Source: DYQY01 sp964643725 | GTDB lineage: Bacteria; Margulisbacteria; Riflemargulisbacteria; GWF2-35-9; DYQY01 | NCBI GenBank assembly: GCA_964643725.1 | Contig: CAZXTL010000015.1 | Span: forward strand, 1 to 44,769 | Length of the DNA: 44,769 nucleotides | Direction: 5' to 3' | In this document: piece by piece, positions 39,762-44,769 of the stretch | How positions within the stretch are numbered: position 1 is the stretch's first letter | How the letters are laid out: each line of letters opens with the position of its first letter | Made by a program: the position numbers and the translations under genes | Notes under the pieces: model-generated | Told to the model about the DNA's origin: nothing | What the model saw: the letters and a program-made list of their open reading frames with translations, nothing else | The model's database searches: none

Positions 39762-40313
39762 ATGGCATTAAACTCAACAATACATAAAGTAGATTTACAG
39801 ATTTCAAACATGGATTGCCATTACTATCAGCTACACAAACTTACATTAGCAAAGCACCCATCAGAAACAGATGAAAGACTAATGGTTCGAATATTAAGCT
39901 TTGCAATGTATGCAGATGTTGCCCTTACCTTTGGAAAAGACATTAGCGCAGATGATGAACCAGCTCTTTGGCTAGTCGACCTAACGGGCGAAATTGAGCT
40001 TTGGATAGAAATTGGTAAGCCAGATGAGAGAATCATCAGAAAAGCCTGTGGACGAGCCAAACAAGTAGTTCTAATGCTATATGGACGAAGCTCAGAGCTT
40101 TGGTGGAAGAATAATCAAACATCCTTTACTGGACGAACAAATCTGAAGGTTATTTTACTTTCAAGTGAAGAAACTCAAACCTTGGCAAAATTAGCTAATC
40201 GAAACATGAGCCTAACCTGTACGATTGAAGACAATGAAATATCTTTAATAGACGACAAATGCTCTGTTTCTATTAAACCCATAACTCTATTTACAGGCAA
40301 ATCAGCACAATAA
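39762..40313 (+). CDS. yaeQ: YaeQ family protein
   Basis: 183 residues from ATG 39762, chosen because of the -10 spacing. MALNSTIHKVDLQISNMDCH, the HPSETDERLMVRILSFAMYA segment, DEPALWLVDLTGEIELWIEIG, the GKPDERIIRKACGRAKQVV stretch and YGRSSELWW match YaeQ (COG4681). Its PD-(D/E)XK-nuclease-like fold has an unclear role. The family is best known from proteobacteria, so its presence here may reflect transfer. It lies 53 bp after the nitroreductase and is convergent with ndk, with 33 bp between the stops. Confidence 0.88.
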   Translation: MALNSTIHKVDLQISNMDCHYYQLHKLTLAKHPSETDERLMVRILSFAMYADVALTFGKDISADDEPALWLVDLTGEIELWIEIGKPDERIIRKACGRAKQVVLMLYGRSSELWWKNNQTSFTGRTNLKVILLSSEETQTLAKLANRNMSLTCTIEDNEISLIDDKCSVSIKPITLFTGKSAQ

Positions 40314-40346
40314 TTTAAAATATAAATCTTAAAAATTTATTGAAAA

Positions 40347-40748
40347 TTATCCAAAAAAAACTTTTAATTCTCTTTGAGCATTTTCAGGTGAATCTGAAGA
40401 ATGAACAACATTTCTATTTGTGGCAGTAGCGTATCTTGCCCTAATCGTTCCTGGAGCAGCTTCTAATGGATTAGTTTTTCCACACAATTTTCTAACATCA
40501 GCTATTGCATTCTCTCCTATTATCTCTATTGCGTATAACGGGCCAGAAGTAATAAACTGCATCAAATCTTCAAAAAATGGTTTTCCATCGTGCTCTCCGT
40601 AATGTTCATAGGCTTTTTCATATGTTAATGTCATTAGTTTTAATTGCTTTATTTCTAATTCCGTATGGCTTTCAAACATATCTAAAATATTTGCAACTAC
40701 TCTACGGTTCACAGCATCAGGCTTAATAAGTACTAATGTGCGTTCCAT
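40347..40748 (-). CDS. ndk: Nucleoside diphosphate kinase
   Basis: Transfers phosphate from NTP to NDP through a phosphohistidine; supplies GTP and other NTPs. 133 residues, slightly short. MERTLVLIKPDAVNRR start, the catalytic His116 in NVVHSSDS, and TNPLEAAPGTIRARYA are intact. The ATG directly follows the argH TAG with no gap, so it is the last gene of purA-argG-argH-ndk. PurA uses GTP, which gives the neighbourhood a metabolic logic. Confidence 0.96.
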   Translation of the reverse strand: MERTLVLIKPDAVNRRVVANILDMFESHTELEIKQLKLMTLTYEKAYEHYGEHDGKPFFEDLMQFITSGPLYAIEIIGENAIADVRKLCGKTNPLEAAPGTIRARYATATNRNVVHSSDSPENAQRELKVFFG

Positions 40749-42143
40749 CTAATTGCTAACCCTACTTTCTACCATCCTGAGCCTTGCATTCTCAATCTGA
40801 GTTTCAATACTCTTTCTAGATGTACCACCATAACTATCTCTAGAATCAACACTATGTGTAACATTTAAATACTGAGGAATATCATCACAAAATAATTCAG
40901 AAAATTGTTTAAAATCCTCATAAGATAAAGTTATTAAATCCTTTTTATTATCTTCACAAAACCTAACAATTTTACCAACCACAGAATGTGCTTCTCTAAA
41001 AGGCATTCCTTTTAAAACTAAATAATCAGCTATATCAGTTGCTAACAAATAACCTTTATTACTCTCAGTCTCTAATAGTTCTTTATTTAATTCTAAAGTA
41101 TTTAAACAACCTATATTTACTCTTAACACCTGTTCAACGGTCTCTACAGCATCAAAGAACAAATGTTTATCTTCTTGTAAATCTCTATTGTATCCCATGG
41201 GAAGTGCTTTCAGTGTCGTTATCATTCCAACTAAAGCTCCAACGACTCTACCTGTTTTACCTCTGGTTAATTCATATACATCAGGATTCTTTTTTTGAGG
41301 CATTATTGATGAGCCAGTCGTATAAGCATCACTCAGCTTCACAAAACCAAATTCCTCTGAAGTCCAAATAATCATATCTTCACTCATTCTAGAAAAATGT
41401 AACATAATAGAATTCAAACAATACAAAACGTCTAAAACATAGTCCCTGTCCGCCACGCTATCTAGCGAGTTAGCAGTAGGTTGTCTCATATTAAGTTCCT
41501 CAGTTATTTTAAACCTATCTAATCCATAGGGAGTACCAGCCAAAGCGCCAGCACCTAATGGCACTTCCATTAAATATTTCTTGAAAAATTTTAATTTCTC
41601 TAAATCCCTATAAAACATTTCAAAATATGCCAAGAAATATAAACTAGCTCTAATTGGCTGTGCTTTCTGTAAATGAGTATACCCAGGCATAATAATATCC
41701 TTACTCTCTTCAGCTTTTGTTATAACTGTAATAAGTAATTCCTTTATAAGCACTAAAATAATATCAACTCTTTCAAGAATTGTAAGCTTAAAAGCAGTTA
41801 CTACCTGATCATTCCTACTTCTTCCTGTATGAATTTTTTTACCAATGTCACCTAATTTATCGATAAGATACTTTTCAATATTCATATGAATATCTTCAAG
41901 CTTTTCATCAGGAATAAACACACCATTGTCTTTCTCAATTAATAATTGTTCTAAAATATTCTCAATCTGATTACATTCTTCGTGCGTTACTATATTTCTT
42001 TCTCGTAATTGATGTAAATGTGCCTTAGTGGCTAAAATATCTGCTTTGAATAAATGAATGTCGTCATGTAATGAAGATGTGAATCTTTCAACGTCTTTGT
42101 TTGTGTCTTCTGAGAATCTTCCGCCCCAAATTTTATCGCTCAT
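40749..42143 (-). CDS. argH: Argininosuccinate lyase
   Basis: Splits argininosuccinate into arginine and fumarate. 464 residues, full length. IWGGRFSEDTN start, HTGRSRNDQV, TQTAQ-type residues in TAHLQKAQPIRAS (here YTHLQKAQPIRAS), the signature loop SSIMPQKKNPD with the catalytic Ser, and DYGGTSRKS-type ending are present. Same superfamily as adenylosuccinate lyase. Start overlaps the argG stop by four bases (ATGA) and its TAG touches the ndk ATG, so it is inside the purA-argG-argH-ndk operon. Confidence 0.97.
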   Translation of the reverse strand: MSDKIWGGRFSEDTNKDVERFTSSLHDDIHLFKADILATKAHLHQLRERNIVTHEECNQIENILEQLLIEKDNGVFIPDEKLEDIHMNIEKYLIDKLGDIGKKIHTGRSRNDQVVTAFKLTILERVDIILVLIKELLITVITKAEESKDIIMPGYTHLQKAQPIRASLYFLAYFEMFYRDLEKLKFFKKYLMEVPLGAGALAGTPYGLDRFKITEELNMRQPTANSLDSVADRDYVLDVLYCLNSIMLHFSRMSEDMIIWTSEEFGFVKLSDAYTTGSSIMPQKKNPDVYELTRGKTGRVVGALVGMITTLKALPMGYNRDLQEDKHLFFDAVETVEQVLRVNIGCLNTLELNKELLETESNKGYLLATDIADYLVLKGMPFREAHSVVGKIVRFCEDNKKDLITLSYEDFKQFSELFCDDIPQYLNVTHSVDSRDSYGGTSRKSIETQIENARLRMVESRVSN

Positions 42144-43336
42144 CTTTTTCTAAGCTTAAAAGGTAATCCCAGCAACTTAATGAAACCTGTAGCATCTTTA
42201 TGATCATAAAGCTCGCTTGCTCCAAAAGTAGCAATTTCTTCACTATACAAACTGTATGGTGACTCAACAGAGGATAATACAATATTACCCTTATATAATT
42301 TTACTTTTACTTTACCTGTCATATTCTCTTGTGTTTTCTTAATAAAAGCATCTAAAGATTCTCTTAAAGTTGCAAACCAAAACCCATTATATACAAGCTC
42401 AGCATATTTTAGAGCAACATGTTCTTTAAAATGAAATGTGTCTTTATCTAATACTAAGGTCTCCAATGCATGTTGTGTAAAGTATAAAACAGAACCACCT
42501 GGAGTCTCATAAACACCCCTAGATTTCATTCCTACCAATCTGTTCTCTGTTAAATCTATCTGACCAATAGCATGCTTACCGCCAATAATGTTTAATTTTT
42601 CAATAATCTCATAGAATTTCATTGACTGGCCATTCAGTTTAACTGGAACACCTTTAATATATTCAATCTCAACGTATTCTGGTGTATCAACAGCTTTCTC
42701 CAATGGGCTTGAAATCATAAATATTCTGTTTTGATCAGGTTCATTTGCAGGGCTTTCCAATTCTGCACCTTCATGGCTTATGTGCCACAAATTTCTATCT
42801 CTTGAATAAATCTTTTCTTTAGAAACTGGTATAGGGATATTGCGTTCATTTGCATACTCAACAGCATCTTCGCGACTTTTAATGGTCCAATTAGGATCTT
42901 TCCAAGGAGCAACTATCTTTAAATCTGGGCCTAATGCCATAAATGTAAGTTCAAATCTTACTTGGTCATTACCCTTGCCGGTAGCTCCATGACCTACAGC
43001 AGTCGCATTCTCTTTAATTGCAATTTCAACTTGCTTTTTAGCAATCAATGGTCTGGAAAAAGAAGTTCCCAACAAATACTTGCCTTCATATACAGCTCTT
43101 GCTTGTAATGTTGGCAAAATATATTCATTTGCAAACTCTTCTCTTAAATCCTCTATATAGCACTTTGAGGCACCACTCTTAAGAGCTTTTTCTCTTAGTC
43201 CGTTTAGTTCCTCTCCACCCTGACCTACATCAGCAGCAAAAGCAATTACATCATAATTATAAGTTTCCTTTAACCAAGGGATAATAACAGAAGTATCTAA
43301 TCCTCCACTGTAAGCTAAAACTATTTTTTCGCTCAC
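42140..43336 (-). CDS. argG: Argininosuccinate synthase
   Basis: Joins citrulline and aspartate using ATP. 398 residues; the ATP-pyrophosphatase P-loop SGGLDTS (10-16) opens the protein, followed by AADVGQGGE, GATGKGNDQVRFE and SREDAVEYANERNIPIPVSK. The start codon is GTG at 43336, overlapping the purA TGA by four bases (GTGA); its stop overlaps the argH ATG (ATGA). Both overlaps point to tightly coupled translation in one operon. Confidence 0.97.
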   Translation of the reverse strand: MSEKIVLAYSGGLDTSVIIPWLKETYNYDVIAFAADVGQGGEELNGLREKALKSGASKCYIEDLREEFANEYILPTLQARAVYEGKYLLGTSFSRPLIAKKQVEIAIKENATAVGHGATGKGNDQVRFELTFMALGPDLKIVAPWKDPNWTIKSREDAVEYANERNIPIPVSKEKIYSRDRNLWHISHEGAELESPANEPDQNRIFMISSPLEKAVDTPEYVEIEYIKGVPVKLNGQSMKFYEIIEKLNIIGGKHAIGQIDLTENRLVGMKSRGVYETPGGSVLYFTQHALETLVLDKDTFHFKEHVALKYAELVYNGFWFATLRESLDAFIKKTQENMTGKVKVKLYKGNIVLSSVESPYSLYSEEIATFGASELYDHKDATGFIKLLGLPFKLRKR

Positions 43337-44589
43337 CTTATTATTGTCCTTTCCCTTCCACTCCCAACTGACACAATCGTTATTGGAACTTCTAACTCTT
43401 TTTCAATGGCTTCAATATATTTCTGTGCATTTATAGGTAATTCTTTAAATTGTTTACAATTCGTTATATCTTCTTCCCAACCAGGAAAAGTTTCGTATAC
43501 AGGTTTTGCATTTTCTAGAATCTCTCTATCACTAGGAAAATCTACAACTTTTTTTCCATCAATTTTATAAGCTTTGCAAATTTTTAATTCTTTTAAACCA
43601 GAAAGAACATCTATTTTAGTTAAGGCAATAGAGGTAAGACTATTAACATTTGCTGAATATTTAAGAACTACAGTATCTAACCAACCACATCTTCTTGCTC
43701 TACCTGTTGTCGTTCCGAATTCTTGTCCTACTTCTCTTAAAAATTCTCCAATATTTTCTTTGAGTTCTGTTGGAAATGGCCCTTCTCCAACTCTTGTTGT
43801 ATAAGCCTTTACTACACCTATTACTTCATCAATCATCTTTGGACCAAGGCCACTACCAGTACAAGCTCCACCTGAAGTTGGGTTGGAACTAGTAACAAAT
43901 GGATACGTACCAAAATCTACGTCAAGCATAGTTCCTTGTGCACCTTCAAGAAAGATCTCTTTGCCTTGTCTTCTAAGTTCATGAATCAATGAAACAGAAT
44001 CAACTACAAAAGGTTTCAATAATTTACCAAACGCTAAATAATCCTGAACTACAGATTCAATTTGCTGTTCTGTAACTCCCAATAATTCTCCCCAATTTTT
44101 TTGTTTAATTCTTTGTGTGAATTTATTCTCATCTAATATATCTATTATACGAATACCTGTCCTTGATATCTTATCAGTATACGCTGGACCAATCCCTCTA
44201 GAAGTTGTTCCGATTTTATTATCCTGACTTCTGTTTTCTTCTTGCAAATGATCAAGCATCTTATGAAAAGGCAATATAATATGAGCATGACTACTTATTC
44301 TTAAATTATCTACAGATATGCCTCTTGCTTTAAGCCCGTCCATTTCCTTGAGAAGTATCTCTGGATCAATGACAACACCATTACCAATAATACATATTAT
44401 ATTTTTATGTAAAACACCTGAAGGGACTAAATGAAGTTTAAATACTTCCCCATTAACTACCAACGTATGACCAGCATTATTGCCGCCTTGATACCTTATA
44501 ACAACGTCACTTTTTTCAGCAAGAAGATCTGTGACCTTTCCCTTGCCTTCATCTCCCCATTGTGTGCCTATTAAAACTTTTATACTCAT
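43333..44589 (-). CDS. purA: Adenylosuccinate synthetase
   Basis: Joins IMP and aspartate using GTP, the first step from IMP to AMP. 418 residues. GTQWGDEGKGKVTDLLAEK (residues 8-26, GTP/IMP site), NNAGHT, GTTSRGIGPAYTDK, EGAQGTMLDVDFGTYPFVTSSNP and TTGRARRCGWLD are all intact. First gene of the operon. The start has no convincing Shine-Dalgarno site and no -10 box at the 6-nt spacing; a TATATT ~40 nt upstream may be the -10 box, leaving a short leader. Confidence 0.97.
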   Translation of the reverse strand: MSIKVLIGTQWGDEGKGKVTDLLAEKSDVVIRYQGGNNAGHTLVVNGEVFKLHLVPSGVLHKNIICIIGNGVVIDPEILLKEMDGLKARGISVDNLRISSHAHIILPFHKMLDHLQEENRSQDNKIGTTSRGIGPAYTDKISRTGIRIIDILDENKFTQRIKQKNWGELLGVTEQQIESVVQDYLAFGKLLKPFVVDSVSLIHELRRQGKEIFLEGAQGTMLDVDFGTYPFVTSSNPTSGGACTGSGLGPKMIDEVIGVVKAYTTRVGEGPFPTELKENIGEFLREVGQEFGTTTGRARRCGWLDTVVLKYSANVNSLTSIALTKIDVLSGLKELKICKAYKIDGKKVVDFPSDREILENAKPVYETFPGWEEDITNCKQFKELPINAQKYIEAIEKELEVPITIVSVGSGRERTIIR

Positions 44590-44631
44590 AATATTTTATT
44601 TATTTCTTCCAAAAAATTTAAATATACCCCA

Positions 44632-44720
44632 CCGTGCCGTGTGCTTACTTGTCTCTGAACCAGAACAATCCAGAGTGGGTCAGGCCGAAGCCTGTTCTAA
44701 AACTGACCAAAACGAACCGC
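44632..44720. other. GC-richer structured segment upstream of purA
   Basis: Inverted repeats CTCTG...CAGAG, CAGGC-CGAA-GCCTG and GGTCAG...CTGACC lie in ~90 bp that is clearly richer in G+C than the surroundings. It has no open frame and does not match tRNA or the SRP/6S RNA consensus as I know them. It could be a dispersed palindromic repeat or an untranslated leader element of purA. Confidence 0.35.
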
Positions 44721-44769
44721 AATCCATTTTGAGTACAGCTCCCGTATTTTTTATGTTGGCTCATCTCTC

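Noticed and set aside
44632..44720. SRP RNA or 6S RNA
   Set aside because: GGTCAGGCC resembles the SRP loop start, but the GGAAGGNAGCAGCC continuation is absent, and no 6S-like central bubble with long flanking stems is evident.

Overview
The window is AT-rich, tightly packed bacterial DNA. It has ordinary housekeeping blocks at both ends and, between about 14.4 and 38.2 kb, a locus of very large proteins and radical-SAM enzymes. The TIGR03545/TIGR03546 pair, a lipoprotein, a secreted glycosidase and an AT-rich genome with intergenic short tandem repeats fit an uncultivated diderm lineage. A Margulisbacteria-like or related candidate phylum is my low-confidence guess; no single gene proves it.

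Layout. 1-3027 (minus): cimA-lysA-cdaA (isoleucine entry, lysine/peptidoglycan DAP branch, c-di-AMP), each junction a TAATG overlap; cdaA runs off the left edge and only its first 62 codons are present. 3.1-5.8 kb (plus): three LysM-like proteins without signal peptides; the third appears to come from a tandem duplication that left a decayed copy of the neighbouring gene's 3' end. 5.8-8.0 kb (minus): TIGR03546-TIGR03545 pair. 8.2-10.9 kb: RDD membrane protein, two unknown genes and folE. 10.9-14.4 kb (plus): thrS (no TGS domain), infC (apparent AUA start), rpmI, rplT and a bifunctional-nuclease-family gene.

14.5-38.2 kb is the unusual part: a radical SAM/SPASM enzyme; a 1236-residue protein with a TTPPATTPA tail; an ankyrin protein and two methyltransferases; a 1232-residue fusion of an HEXXH domain, a radical SAM/SPASM domain and a cobalamin-type radical SAM domain; a 2500-residue protein with five copies of a ~65-residue repeat; a 349-residue and a 227-residue protein; a secreted GH8 glycosidase carrying an inserted carbohydrate-binding-like domain; and a 236-residue unknown. 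The giant proteins lack signal peptides but have strong Shine-Dalgarno sites. Two of them share a two-box upstream element that looks like a dedicated promoter. I infer, without proof, that this is a structural/secreted-protein locus whose products may be modified by the radical SAM enzymes.

38.4-44.6 kb: a 50-residue lipoprotein, tRNA-Gln(CUG), a nitroreductase, yaeQ, and a minus-strand operon purA-argG-argH-ndk in which two aspartate-consuming ligases sit beside a lyase and a nucleotide kinase.

Two genome-wide habits show through. Many genes (cimA, TIGR03546, RDD, the gene before thrS, a methyltransferase, the radical SAM fusion, GH8, the 236-residue gene, the nitroreductase, yaeQ) have a TANNNT-like -10 box exactly 6 or 7 nt before the ATG and no Shine-Dalgarno site, so their mRNAs are probably leaderless; the ribosomal, LysM and giant-protein genes instead have strong Shine-Dalgarno sites. 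Intergenic spaces are also filled with short arrays of 7- or 8-bp units that often abut or supply stop codons.
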